The notes under the pieces were generated by a model that ran no database searches, was not told the DNA's origin, and saw nothing but the letters and a program-made list of their open reading frames with translations. From NCBI RefSeq assembly GCF_032854445.1, contig NC_088305.1, positions 32,017,645 to 32,081,644 on the forward strand: DNA of 64,000 nucleotides. The letters run 5' to 3'. Each line of letters begins with the position of its first letter. Positions within the stretch are counted from its first letter, which is position 1. Both the position numbers and the translations under genes were made by a program. Shown here in pieces: positions 20,627-29,210 of this stretch. The DNA is from Liolophura sinensis. Lineage: Eukaryota > Mollusca > Polyplacophora > Chitonida > Chitonidae.

Positions 20627-21172
20627 GCTGATACCAACCCCAGCGACGATGATTGCTGTCTTCTCCGCATAGTGATTCTTTTCCTTTAGGGGTTCTGCGG
20701 TGGGTGGTGGGACGCTTTCTTGTGGCTCAACGATCACGTGGGAAGGTGGGACGCTTTCTTGTGGCTCAACGATCACGTGGGAAGGAGGGACGCTTTCTTG
20801 TGGCTTAACGATCCCGTGGTAAGGTGCGCGCTTGTGCAAAGTGGGCGGCACTTTAGCGTTCACACCCTCATTGGCGCCTAGCTTCTGGCCCTCTGTGGCC
20901 ACGACGATTTTGTTGTTGTAGTTCGCCACATGGCCGATCTTCAGAAGCATGTCGCTGGGGGCCATATATAGGCCCAGGCCATACACAAAGTCTACAGCGC
21001 TCCCGGCATACTGTAGCACGTCCTGGTAGCGTTTGATAGCAGAGGGAAGGTCGATCGGAGAGGAAATAGCGTCTTCAACGTTCGCGGTAAACTGTTTTTG
21101 CGCGTCGAAGGCTGTGCCCGTGCTTAGAATACGCGCCCTTGTTTGCGCTTGGGCGCCTAGAATAGCCCACAC
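20600..21172 (-). CDS. 190-residue ORF with proline repeats and C-terminal membrane anchor (Polinton part)
   Basis: It starts MWAILGAQAQTRARILSTGT and has an alpha-helical first half (VLQYAGSAVDFVYGLGLYMA), then three tandem copies of a 13-residue repeat of the type HVIVEPQESVPPS (39 bp DNA repeat, about 20,710-20,820), and ends with a transmembrane segment (AIIVAGVGISLLLLWTM). The stop overlaps the end of the plus-strand 489-residue ORF, so the two genes are convergent. The layout suggests a type II or tail-anchored surface or internal-membrane protein. Function unknown. Confidence 0.65.
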   Translation of the reverse strand: MWAILGAQAQTRARILSTGTAFDAQKQFTANVEDAISSPIDLPSAIKRYQDVLQYAGSAVDFVYGLGLYMAPSDMLLKIGHVANYNNKIVVATEGQKLGANEGVNAKVPPTLHKRAPYHGIVKPQESVPPSHVIVEPQESVPPSHVIVEPQESVPPPTAEPLKEKNHYAEKTAIIVAGVGISLLLLWTMR

Positions 21173-21888
21173 GTATGGAATCGTTAAGGCACTCTACGCC
21201 CGGCTGCGCGAATCCTTCGGATTTGTCGGCAATGAACGACGCCCAAGCCTCCTCGGTGTCCTGCTCGATGTAGTCGACGTGGAGCACTCTAATCTTTCTA
21301 CAGAACGACATCCAGCTCGCATTAAAGGTCCCATCCCAAATGGGGCTGTAGCCTCCAGTATGTGTGCTTATCTACGCGGAATTCCCTACAAATCCTCTCA
21401 TAGGCCCTCTCGTCGTGGTGGTTTTTGAATGCCTCCCACGCTCTGTCTTGTGGCAGTGGGGCCTGGATCTCTTACAAGATCCGCCGAATTTGGTAATACA
21501 CATGGAACGTGTACAGGGCCCTTATTTGTTTGTCGGGGGCGAGAAGATGGTCTTTTACAGAGACGCCGCAGCCCGTGGTTGTGCACCAGACCGCTAAGTT
21601 CACTTGGTTCTGCCAGAATTGCATAGAATTGGTGTTCCAGGCCCGAACAATGTCATTGCTGGTTACCTGTGGCAGCCGGTACTTAGCCAACACATCTGTG
21701 AACTTGACTGGAAAGGCCTTCTTTTCATCGATGTAGATGTCAAATCGCGTGAGCTGCTCTGCGTGGGTTTGGATATTATGAAATGTCCCGGCCTTGTAAG
21801 TGGCCTCTCTATTGAACCTGTAAGCCTCGCTGTTCATCGTGGCTAAAATGTTCATCACATTGTCTGACATTCTAACAACCCTTAACAA
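21075..21888 (-). pseudogene. Uncharacterised Polinton protein starting MSDNVMNILATMNSEAYRF (fossil)
   Basis: The 5' part (21,472-21,888) reads TFHNIQTHAEQLTRFDIYID and NTNSMQFWQNQVNLAVWC; a related downstream part at 21,075-21,311 has RVLHVDYIEQDTEEAWASFI. It probably starts at the second Met (MSDNVMN, near 21,870). I recognise the wording from uncharacterised invertebrate element proteins. The region is broken. It overlaps divergently with the plus-strand ORF at 21,839. Confidence 0.55.
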
Positions 21889-22483
21889 CCTCGACGGCCG
21901 CCTTAAAACCGCCCTTCGCGAGTTAACATTCTACCCAGCCTGGGTGAATATCCAAACCGGAGTGGGCTTCTTGCTTGAGGGCAAACGTGTTGAAGTGCCG
22001 ACGGGCTACTACAATGCCTGTACGCTGGACATGGATATATTCCGCCCGCATGGGATTTCTCTGGGATTGAATGAAGCCACGGGCCGATTAGTCCTTACCC
22101 TCCCTAGAAATACCTTCATAATACTCCAAGAGCTTGCCCCCATCTTAGGGTTCTCCGACGGGATTGCGCCCATAGGGGGAACTATGGAGGGTGAAAATCA
22201 ACCTAACTTGATTACACACAAAGAAGTCTTCGTGCATTTGGATGAACTGAGCACCTCGGAAAACGTGAGAATAACCTCAGATTTCGGTGGCGGTTCAACA
22301 CTACTTCAGGCCATCGCCGTGACTGGTGAAGGGATAAACTGCGGGAAGACGGTTTCATTTCCCAACCCACAGTACAAAGCCTTGCGCGACGACAATATAA
22401 CGCACTTGACCGTGGCACTTTTAGATAACAGCGGTAAGTATATTAATTTAGAGTACCTCAGTGCTACCCTAGAAATACAATGA
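21839..22483 (+). CDS. Beta-rich ORF, copy 1 of a tandem pair (Polinton part, putative minor capsid or attachment protein)
   Basis: The reading has FYPAWVNIQTGVGFLLEGKR, VEVPTGYYNACTLDMDIF, TGRLVLTLPRNTFIIL, ITHKEVFVHLDELSTSENVR and ends NLEYLSATLEIQ. It is predominantly beta strand, without membrane segments. The next downstream ORF (22,629-23,276) is a clear paralogue. The likely start is one of the Met codons near 21,839-21,848. The stop overlaps the start of the following ORF as ATGA at 22,480. I recognise similar proteins beside capsid genes in invertebrate elements, but no demonstrated role; penton or fibre is a guess. Confidence 0.65.
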   Translation: MAKMFITLSDILTTLNNLDGRLKTALRELTFYPAWVNIQTGVGFLLEGKRVEVPTGYYNACTLDMDIFRPHGISLGLNEATGRLVLTLPRNTFIILQELAPILGFSDGIAPIGGTMEGENQPNLITHKEVFVHLDELSTSENVRITSDFGGGSTLLQAIAVTGEGINCGKTVSFPNPQYKALRDDNITHLTVALLDNSGKYINLEYLSATLEIQ

Positions 22484-22671
22484 GTATGGAGGACGCGGCC
22501 GGTACCAGGTCTGCGTGCCTGTCTTTAAGCGACTTGGCAGATGTGTCGAATTTCGAATTCAAAGGCCAGGAAGGTAAAATCTACGCCTTCGAGTTCAAAG
22601 TGGCAAGCACATCCGCAAAAATATTGCGGTGGGGCAAGCAGAACCTGATTCGAAGTTGTATGGGACTTTAA
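22480..22671 (+). pseudogene. First-copy remnant of the ORF at 23,278 (Polinton part)
   Basis: MSMEDAAGTRSACLSLSDLA and FEFKGQEGKIYAFEFK align closely with the start of the ORF at 23,278-23,857 (MVDAAGPRSACLSLSDLADV). It ends where the second copy of the tandem duplication begins, so it exists only as the leading part. Confidence 0.7.
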
Positions 22672-23276
22672 TCCTTAACAACCTCGACGGCCGCCTTAAA
22701 GTCGCCTTTCGCGAGATAACTTTCTACCCGAACTTTGTGCATATCCTCACCGGAGTGGGCTTCTTGCTTTATGGCGAACATTTTGAAGTGCCGTCGGGCG
22801 ACTACAATCTCTGTAACCTGAACAAGGCTATATTCAACCCGCATGGGGTTTCTCTTGAAGTAAATGAAGCTACGAAACGCCTAGTCCTTATCCTCCCTCT
22901 AAATACCAAAATAACTCTCCTAAAGCTTGCCCCCATCTTAGGGTTCTCCAACGAGGATAAGCCTATAAAGAGGTCTGTGGAAGGTGATAAGCCATCTAAT
23001 TTGGTCACACTCATAGAAGCCTTCGTTCATTTAGATGAACTGAACGCCTCAGAAAACGTGAGAATAACCTCAGAATACAGGGGCGGTTCAACACTACTTA
23101 AAGCCATCGCCATGACTGATCTAGGAAGTAAGTGCTGGAAGACGGTTTCATTTCCCAACCCACAGTACAAAGCCTTGCGCGCCGACAATATAACGCACTT
23201 TACCGTAAGTATTTTAGACAAAAACGGCGCGCATATGATTGTAGAAAACTTCAGTGCTACCCTAGAAATACAATAA
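22629..23276 (+). CDS. Beta-rich ORF, copy 2 of the tandem pair (Polinton part)
   Basis: The order is the same as in copy 1: FYPNFVHILTGVGFLLYGEH, VEVPSGDYN-type block (FEVPSGDYNLCNLNKAIF), TKRLVLILPLNTKITLLKLA, EAFVHLDELNASENVRITS, NFSATLEIQ. The two copies keep DNA-level similarity with an offset of about 793 bp (for example CTTAACAACCTCGACGGCCG near 21,882 and 22,675). The substitutions between copies are scattered, and both keep open frames. Confidence 0.65.
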   Translation: MGQAEPDSKLYGTLILNNLDGRLKVAFREITFYPNFVHILTGVGFLLYGEHFEVPSGDYNLCNLNKAIFNPHGVSLEVNEATKRLVLILPLNTKITLLKLAPILGFSNEDKPIKRSVEGDKPSNLVTLIEAFVHLDELNASENVRITSEYRGGSTLLKAIAMTDLGSKCWKTVSFPNPQYKALRADNITHFTVSILDKNGAHMIVENFSATLEIQ

Positions 23277-23277
23277 G

Positions 23278-23857
23278 TATGGTGGACGCAGCCGGCCCCA
23301 GGTCTGCGTGCCTGTCTTTAAGCGACTTAGCTGATGTGTCGAAGTTCGAACTTCAAGGCCAGGAAGGTAAAATCTACGCCTTCGAGTTTCAAAGTGGCAA
23401 GTACATCCTCAAAAAGATTACGGGGCAAGCAGAACCTGCCACGTTTGCTTCCCTTCAAGATGTCTCATCCTCTGTAGAGCAAGATCGCAGGTCGCCGTCT
23501 GAGGTGATTGAAGAACAAAAACTCTCTTTAATTCGCTTTGAAGACCGCTTTGTTCTTGCCAGAGCTCGCGACCCCGATTGGTTGATAGATGTGAAGGTGA
23601 CCCCGACGTTGGTCCAGACCACCGGGACCGTGGTGAGAAAAGTTTTCAACTCCGGAATCTCTTTTGTGTCGTACGTACCAAACAGCGCCTGCCTTATAAC
23701 TTTGGAAGGAGGAGGTTACTTCACACTAACTGCGCCGCAGGGTGTAGAGAGCGTGCGTCTTATCGCGCAAACCGGGTTTAAGAGCACACTACGAATAAAC
23801 CCTGGATCTATACTTATCTTCAACCTCATACTTGGCGCGGCCGAACAACGCCGTTGA
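23278..23857 (+). CDS. 193-residue uncharacterised ORF (Polinton part)
   Basis: The start MVDAAGPRSACLSLSDLADV lies 2 bp after the stop of the previous ORF. The protein is acidic and beta-rich in its second half (VKVTPTLVQTTGTVVRKVF, GGGYFTLTAPQGVESVRLIA) and has no Cys-rich or membrane segments. It follows the duplicated beta-rich gene with almost no spacer, suggesting cotranscription. Function unknown. Confidence 0.6.
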
Positions 23858-23860
23858 ACT

Positions 23861-24103
23861 TTGATTACCGGGCTTAAAATAAGGTGGCCTGCGGAGCACG
23901 ATACAAAGGATCTCAGACTGATGATTATATTACAGGCCCAGGGCGCCCCAATCATCTGGAGCTCTCTCAAGAATATACGAGTCGTTAAAGTGGGCGTTTT
24001 AAATCTCGATGCAATAAATTTAGAGTGCGGTATAGGCCTTCGCCGCTTTCTTGTTAGTAGCCCCGATTACGATTTAGAGCTAACCGACGTTATTGATTCG
24101 TAG
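23861..24103 (+). CDS. 80-residue uncharacterised ORF (Polinton part)
   Basis: The reading MITGLKIRWPAEHDTKDLRL ... DYDLELTDVIDS is compact, mixed alpha/beta, and starts 4 bp after the previous ORF. I do not recognise it. Its tight packing with neighbours in the same direction is the only support. Confidence 0.45.
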   Translation: MITGLKIRWPAEHDTKDLRLMIILQAQGAPIIWSSLKNIRVVKVGVLNLDAINLECGIGLRRFLVSSPDYDLELTDVIDS

Positions 24104-24141
24104 GATAGACAAAATGGGGCGACTGTACCTGACGATCACGG

Positions 24142-24768
24142 ATGAAGAGCCAACGGATGACAATCCCGACCGCGCCGATGGTTAAAAACCCCCCGGAGGG
24201 CGTGGCGCACGCCCATCGCCTGCAGTATATCAGCGAAATACAGAGGCAGCTTGAATCTGAGCGAGATCTCCGCCGGGCCTTGTACAAAAAGTACCGGCGC
24301 GGTATCTTAGCCGCCGAGGCCCTTGATTCGGCCATGCTCACGGCCGATTTGGGACTAGGGGTTGCAGGTGTGGGACTACTCACAACAATAATTGCAGCCC
24401 CTGCTGTCTTGGCTATGGAAGCTGCGGCTATAGCTTGCGGTGTCTTAAATGTCGCCGGAAAATTCGTAAGCCGCAGACTTCACGCAAAGGCCAAGAAACA
24501 TAACGATATACGGCTGTTGGCTGAGGCCAAACTTAACAGCATCCGTGCGCAGGTATCTACGGCATTATCTGATGGTGTTATTTCGGACGTAGAGTACAGG
24601 CAAGTCGTTCAGGAGCTCCAGAACTACTCTGACCTGAAGCAGGAGATACGCGCTAAGTCTCGTAAGACATTCAACGCCGTAGAGATCCATGACAGCACGA
24701 AAAAACAACTTATAGATCGCGGCGGAAGACTAGCTCGGCAAGAGCTGAAAAATGCTCTTTCCGAATGA
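24142..24768 (+). CDS. 208-residue ORF with central hydrophobic hairpin (Polinton part)
   Basis: The charged N-terminal helix (YISEIQRQLESERDLRRALY, KKYRRGILAAEALDSAM) is followed by a long apolar Ala/Gly segment (LGLGVAGVGLLTTIIAAPAV) and a basic helical C-terminal half (RRLHAKAKKHNDIRLLAEAK). The start may be the Met at 24,142 or one of two shortly after. I recognise near relatives as uncharacterised proteins of invertebrate Polinton-like elements. A membrane-associated virion protein is plausible but unproven. Confidence 0.65.
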   Translation: MKSQRMTIPTAPMVKNPPEGVAHAHRLQYISEIQRQLESERDLRRALYKKYRRGILAAEALDSAMLTADLGLGVAGVGLLTTIIAAPAVLAMEAAAIACGVLNVAGKFVSRRLHAKAKKHNDIRLLAEAKLNSIRAQVSTALSDGVISDVEYRQVVQELQNYSDLKQEIRAKSRKTFNAVEIHDSTKKQLIDRGGRLARQELKNALSE

Positions 24769-24769
24769 T

Positions 24770-25030
24770 GTTCTGGGGGCTAGGGTTGTTGCCTCATTAG
24801 CTCGGGCAGCAGCCGGTTTTCAAAATACTGCCGGATGGGTTCGGGGTGCACCACCGAAGCGCACACGTCGTTGGTGAAGAGCTTCAGCACGAGCAGCCGG
24901 CCCGCGTTGACGTGTCCGTCTTCAGACGTGCTGTGGGTGACTTCTTTGTAGCCTCGCAAGTCTTACACAGAGCCGACTAACTTCGCCCAAATAAGCTGGC
25001 TGGTCGTTTCCATCGCGGGAGATCCCATGA
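24770..25030 (-). pseudogene. Small minus-strand ORF at the right end of the Polinton (fossil)
   Basis: The minus strand starts MGSPAMETTSQLIWAKLVGS and the distal part reads FTNDVCASVVHPEPIRQYF. It is converging with the plus-strand 208-residue ORF and is the last coding trace before the right terminal repeat. It is broken. No family recognised. Confidence 0.45.
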
Positions 25031-25088
25031 TTATTTATTGTATTCGCTGTATACCTAATAAGAAATTTCGATATCCATCAGACCCTCC

Positions 25089-25147
25089 GTTGGGGGCCTC
25101 TATTTACCAAATGGAGGGTGGTCCAGAACCCTCCTTGCCTATACTTA
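25089..25147 (-). repeat. Internal second copy of the terminal-repeat core at the right end
   Basis: The minus strand TATAGGCAAGGAGGGTTCTG and the palindromic block after it repeat the outer TIR (25,159-25,226) about 70 bp further in and in the same direction, with several differences. Confidence 0.85.
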
Positions 25148-25158
25148 TATCTTTTCAA

Positions 25159-25226
25159 GAGAAGGGGCTGTGGGCCTTCATTTGCCAAATGGAGGGTGGT
25201 CCAGAACCCTCCTTCCCTATACTACT
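25159..25226 (-). repeat. Right terminal inverted repeat of the Polinton
   Basis: The minus strand begins AGTAGTATAGGGAAGGAGGG and matches 12,464-12,531. The next five bases, ACTCT, are the target duplication, and LINE D sequence resumes with TGTTTCCTTATTTG. Confidence 0.93.
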
Positions 25227-25231
25227 ACTCT

Positions 25232-26163
25232 TGTTTCCTTATTTGTGCCGGGTAACCGTACACCATTAATTTCGTCATTGTTTCTAATGGCCCCTATAAA
25301 GGGCTCTAAGGACAACACATACAATAATGGTGACAAAGAACAACCCTGTCGGACACCTCGACTCAGTTTAAATTCTTCTGTTATGTGTCCGTTCACAATA
25401 ACACTACTTGTAATGTCAGTATATAATAATTGCACCCACTTACAAAAGTCGGGTCCGAAGTTAAATTTCTCGAAACATTTAAACAAAAATGACCAGTCTA
25501 CTCTGTCAAAAGCTTTCTCCTGATCTAAGTTAAGAAAGCATCCTTTTATATCTTTTTGTTCAACATAATCATATGTATTTCGTAATAAGTGAAGGTTGTC
25601 AAAAATACTTCGGCCTGGTATTCCACATGTCTGATTCTGAAGTACAATTGTGTCGATCACATTTTTTAACCGATTGCACAAAGCTTTAGAAACAATCTTA
25701 TAATCTACATCTGGTAAGCTAATTGGCCTCTAGTTTTTATGCTTTCGTCATTGTCGGGTTCCTTACATAAAAGTGTGATTAACCTAGGACAATGTGAATT
25801 ACTTAATCTACCCAAGTTAAAACAGTAATTAACTACATCCGTAAACACACCCGAAAACAGGGGCCAAAATTGTACATAAAACTCTGCTGGCAAACCGTCG
25901 CATCCCGGTGAATGGTTTTTAGACATATTTTTTACTGCAAAAAACAACTCCTGTTCAGTCAAAAGGCCTTCGCAGGCAGTTTTACAATTTAACATCGGAA
26001 GCGATGAAAAGAACTCATCTTGAATGGAGGAGTCAGTATCTTGTTCAGTATACAATTTCATATAATACGACATTATACACTTAGCAATACCTTCCTGAGA
26101 TTCATGGGATATTGAAGAATGACTATGACAAGTAATACTTTTAATCATCTTCTTTCTGCCCAT
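25232..26163 (-). pseudogene. LINE D reverse transcriptase, N-terminal half
   Basis: The piece at 25,705-26,163 has LTEQELFFAVKNMSK and SPGCDGLPAEFYVQFWPL; the piece at 25,217-25,681 has TCGIPGRSIFDNLHLLRNTY, LNLDQEKAFDRVDWSF, the GVRQGCSLSPLLYVLSLEPF block and GVRLPGTNKETRV, where the Polinton starts. The frame is lost near 25,700 (compare NWRPISLLN in LINE C) and DPDNDESIK-type wording shows small substitutions. The catalytic FADD box lies on the other side of the Polinton at about 12,440. Confidence 0.88.
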
Positions 26164-26333
26164 ACCATCTTCTCCTCTAATGAAATATTTCGTTGGTTTT
26201 TCTCAGTGATCAAAATGAACAGCTTTAGCACGGATAACCGCTCCCGCATGATTCGACTTATAAAGGGCATTTAGAGTCTTTTTCACATTGTCAATACTCT
26301 CACAGTTAATGATTGGACTAGATTTTAACGCAT

Positions 26334-27334
26334 TTAATTCTTGTTCAAGTTCCAACAAATCACGTTTTTGTTCATAGATTTCTCCTTACAGTAACTCCGA
26401 ATTCTGTCTTTACATTCCCTTTTAAATGTCTCCCATCTGTCTATTAGATCTGCATGACCAGTTGTACAGACAGAGAAAATATCATGGAAGACGGATTTAA
26501 TATCATCAACAAGCTCCGTGTCATTTAACACAGAAGTATTACACTTCCAGTAGAACGGCCCCCATGAAATGACATCTTCAAAAGACATATAAAAGACAAA
26601 CACGAATGATCAGAAAAAGACACGTGTACAGCATCACACTGGGTTACATACTTAAACACAGCGTTAGGGATATAAAATCTATCCAATCTACTGGCACACT
26701 GGCGCCTAGACCACGTGTAACAATTCTTATTCGGATGCAGTTTCCTAAAAATATCACAAATACCAAAATCTCTTTTCAAATTATTAATTTCGTCCACTCC
26801 ATCATTCCTTCCATTAGTGGCACAGCCAGCTCTATCTAATTCAATGCTCTCAACACAATTAAAATCCCCACCCATAATAACCAACTCACTGCCCTGCATC
26901 ACATTATCTAGATTAGAAATAAACTCTTTTCTTTCCTTTGGATTATTAGGGGCATATACACAAACAAGGTTTAAAGCAGTGTTGTTGAGCTCAACCCTAA
27001 GGCTTATGTAGCGACCGTTAGGGCACCTCTGTATTTTCCGTATAAAGCAGTCTACCGTATACCTAATAATTATTCCCACCCCACAACTTCGATTTGACCC
27101 ATACGCCCACCTTGCATCGCCCGGGATTTGCAAATATTTAGTGTCATTATAGTTTTCGAAGTGTGTTTCCTGTAAGAATTGTACATCAATTCCTTTATCG
27201 AAAACAAATTGCTTGACATGTTCTTGTTTAGACAGATCCCGTAAACCATTAATGTTTAAAGTCCCAAAACGAATATTATTTAAGCTCATTATACAAATAA
27301 GTAAAGGTAGAGCGTACATACCCATTGTGGTCAA
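26334..27334 (-). pseudogene. LINE D ORF2 N-terminus, AP-type endonuclease
   Basis: It starts MTTMGMYALPLLICIMSLNN (27,334) and has IRFGTLNINGLRD, FLQETHFENYND, GDARWAYGSNRSCGVGI, MGGDFNCVESIELDR and SRLDRFYIPNAV, then a catalytic-His-like SFSDHSCLSF. These are the conserved steps of L1/Tx1 endonucleases that nick the target for reverse transcription. A frame change near 26,590 moves the reading to the WGPFYWKCNTSVLNDTELVD segment (26,334-26,603). Confidence 0.88.
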
Positions 27335-27361
27335 ATAAGAGGGTTCTAATTACGCTACAAC

Positions 27362-28830
27362 TCATTTGTCTCTTTTCATTCGCTGCCTCGCACGAGAAGC
27401 AAGCGATTTTCTTTTCCTGTATTCCAGAAGCATGGTGTCCCCCTCCTGAGATGGAGTCGGCGTCATACAGTCTGACGACTGATCGGCATCAACACCATCA
27501 TAATCAGTAGGATGGGAACTGGGCGGGATAGATGACGCTGCCTCTTCGGCTGTACTGCCATTGTCCAACTTAGCTCGCTTTTCCTCGACTGGAACTGGTG
27601 AACGCACGTCGGGAGCGTGCACGTCAGCCACGACCACATTCTTCACCCTCGGGACAGCTGATGACGTTTCGTTATCACCAACATCCACTTCTTCGGTGTT
27701 CTTAGTATTCTCCTGGACGTCCATCTCCTTATTAGACTCGCTGTCGTCGCTGACGTTATCATCGGCGCTGTTGTTACCATTCCCGTCGATTTCGTCTTCG
27801 TTCTCCTCGCTGTCTTGAACCAGTTCCATAGCAGGTGCGTTGAATGGGTCTTCATCGTCGCTGACGTCAACATCAACGTCATCTTGTTTTACGGTCCCTT
27901 CCTTATTATACTGGCGCATAGTCGGTAGGGGTTTCCCTTAACTCGCGCCGCGTACGACATTGCTCTCGCACAACAGTCACTGACCGTATGAAGCCCTAAG
28001 TCACACATTCGGCATGGATCTGTACAGTCCTTCTCTGTATGAGGATTCTCATGGGGGGAGAAACCGTCGCAGTTAGAACACCACAGTGCCCTACACTCTG
28101 CCGCCTTGTGTGATTTTTGGCCACACTTCCGACATTCATAGGTTTGCCCGGGGTAGGTAAACATAACAATGTCACCACCGAAATTAATAAAATTTGGTAC
28201 ATAACGAACTTTGTGACACCTAGGCCTAAATCTGCAAATCCGAATACCTGTCCGAACATGAGAGAGCTCCGGGTCTGAAAATCTGGGTTTCGTCACACCC
28301 AGGCATTCACCATAGGGTTTCAAAGCTGCCTCGATAGTGTCACCGACATTTCATCCGGTGCCCAGTGGGCCGTCAGATTCAGGTAAACCGACGACGCGGG
28401 CATAATAGACCACGTCGTTTCATTTATAACAACACTGGATTTACTCACTAGGGCATTATGCCCAGCCACTGTAGACACACGGAGATAGAAGTGTTTCTTC
28501 AAATAATTTTTCTGAAAACTTATTAGCTCTGTTTTGATATTTAACACACTTGACAGAAAAGGAATAAAGTCCCTCTGGACAGCCGTAGAAAATGCCGGGC
28601 TGCTTCGTGCAGAGATTGACACAGAGTTCTGCTTGGCCTGTTTACAGGCGAAAACGACACGGACTTGGACATACCTGATCCAACTGGGCACACGCCCTTC
28701 ACCAAACAGTTACCACTGGCCAAACTCAAGCTCTGTGGGCTCCCAGTTCATCAAAAAATCAGTCTCAAAAACAAGAGTTGTTTTTGCACAAATGTGTAAA
28801 CAGCAGAGAATAACCGACACGTCCGTTCAC
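27362..28830 (-). pseudogene. LINE D ORF1 (zinc-knuckle RNA-binding protein)
   Basis: Pieces in order on the minus strand: AVQRDFIPFLSSVLNIKTEL and FQKNYLKKHFYLRVSTVAGH (28,320-28,691); ALKPYG, VRYVPNFINFGGDIVMFTYP, CRKCGQKSHKAAECRALWCS and CRMCDLG (27,889-28,323); then an acidic tail and a basic end MLLEYRKRKSLASRARQRMK (27,362-27,919). The protein is the RNA chaperone of the LINE particle. It ends about 28 bp before the ORF2 start. Frame changes separate the three pieces, near 28,320 and 27,900. Confidence 0.88.
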
Positions 28831-28859
28831 TTCGGCGACTAGCACAATCTCTCCCATGC

Positions 28860-28898
28860 CTTAAAGATGTAAAGCATCGATTCCAAAACGGGAAGTAG
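28860..28898 (-). repeat. Target-site duplication of LINE D (39 bp), right copy
   Basis: CTTAAAGATGTAAAGCATCG...GGGAAGTAG is repeated at 10,544-10,582 with one C/T difference. It is spacer sequence found once between Ser(CGA) and Ser(UGA) in array units. Confidence 0.85.
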
Positions 28899-28920
28899 TG
28901 ATATGTGTAAAATTCTAACA

Positions 28921-29063
28921 TCTCCGTCCGTAAGTGGGAAGGTCTGCCAGCAACCTGCGGATGGTCGTGGGTTTCCCCCGGACTGTGCCCGGTTTCCACC
29001 CACCATAATGCTGGCCGCCGTCGTATAAGTGAAATATTCTTGAGTACGGCGTAAAACACCAAT

Positions 29064-29093
<30 letters not shown>
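28921..29093 (+). mobile_element. 5'-truncated SINE with long poly(A) tail, in the array
   Basis: It has the body and 3' domain of the family at 1,129-1,383 (CTGCGGATGGTCGTGGGTTT, TTGAGTACGGCGTAAAACAC) and about 33 A. It is flanked by AAAATTCTAACA (28,909-28,920 and about 29,094-29,105), taken from the spacer just downstream of the Ser(UGA) gene at 29,129. Confidence 0.87.
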
Positions 29094-29099
<6 letters not shown>

Positions 29100-29128
29100 C
29101 TAACAAAAACAAAGGGAAAAAAAGAAAT

Positions 29129-29210
29129 CGCTGCGAGCAGGGTTCAAACCTGCGCGGGCATGGCCCATTGGATTTCAAGTCCAACGCCTTAACCACTTGG
29201 CCATCACAGC
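29129..29210 (-). tRNA. tRNA-Ser(UGA)
   Basis: Minus strand GCTGTGATGGCC... with long variable arm (GGGCCATGCCC), anticodon loop CTTGAAA (UGA, decodes UCA) and T loop TTTGAAC. The acceptor GCTGTGA/TCGCAGC pairs with a G:U. A T7 run five bases past the gene end (plus: AAAAAAAGAAAT) is a pol III terminator. The D-arm has CCAAG instead of CCGAG. Confidence 0.85.

Larger units (their letters stand above)
12464..25226. mobile_element. Polinton/Maverick-type virus-like element, fossil
   Basis: The element is 12,763 bp long with 68 bp terminal inverted repeats starting AGTAGTATAGGG, and sits in the reverse transcriptase of LINE D between ETRV and SAFADDTT with the 5 bp duplication ACTCT (12,459-12,463 and 25,227-25,231). 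Parts recognised: Cys-rich ORF and protein-primed family B DNA polymerase (plus), small membrane and helical proteins, packaging ATPase and double-jelly-roll major capsid protein (minus), then accessory ORFs on both strands. An integrase was not among the parts I could recognise. It is broken in about a dozen places, but ORFs are still readable, so it is of moderate age, younger than LINE D. Confidence 0.9.
25227..28859 (-). mobile_element. LINE D, 5' segment (Tx1-like, broken)
   Basis: This holds the 5' part of LINE D: ORF1 (about 27,362-28,830), ORF2 endonuclease (26,525-27,334), linker and the first half of the reverse transcriptase (25,232-26,163). It is the same subfamily as LINE C. The 5' end at 28,859 is followed by array spacer that duplicates 10,544-10,582 over 39 bp with one difference, so this is a simple insertion with a long target duplication. 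It therefore carries essentially a full-length element, apart from the Polinton and small lesions. Confidence 0.92.

Noticed and set aside
27561-27818. Ser/Thr-rich plus-strand ORFs at 27,561 and 59,245
   Set aside because: They are antisense shadows of the acidic ORF1 tail of LINEs D and C.
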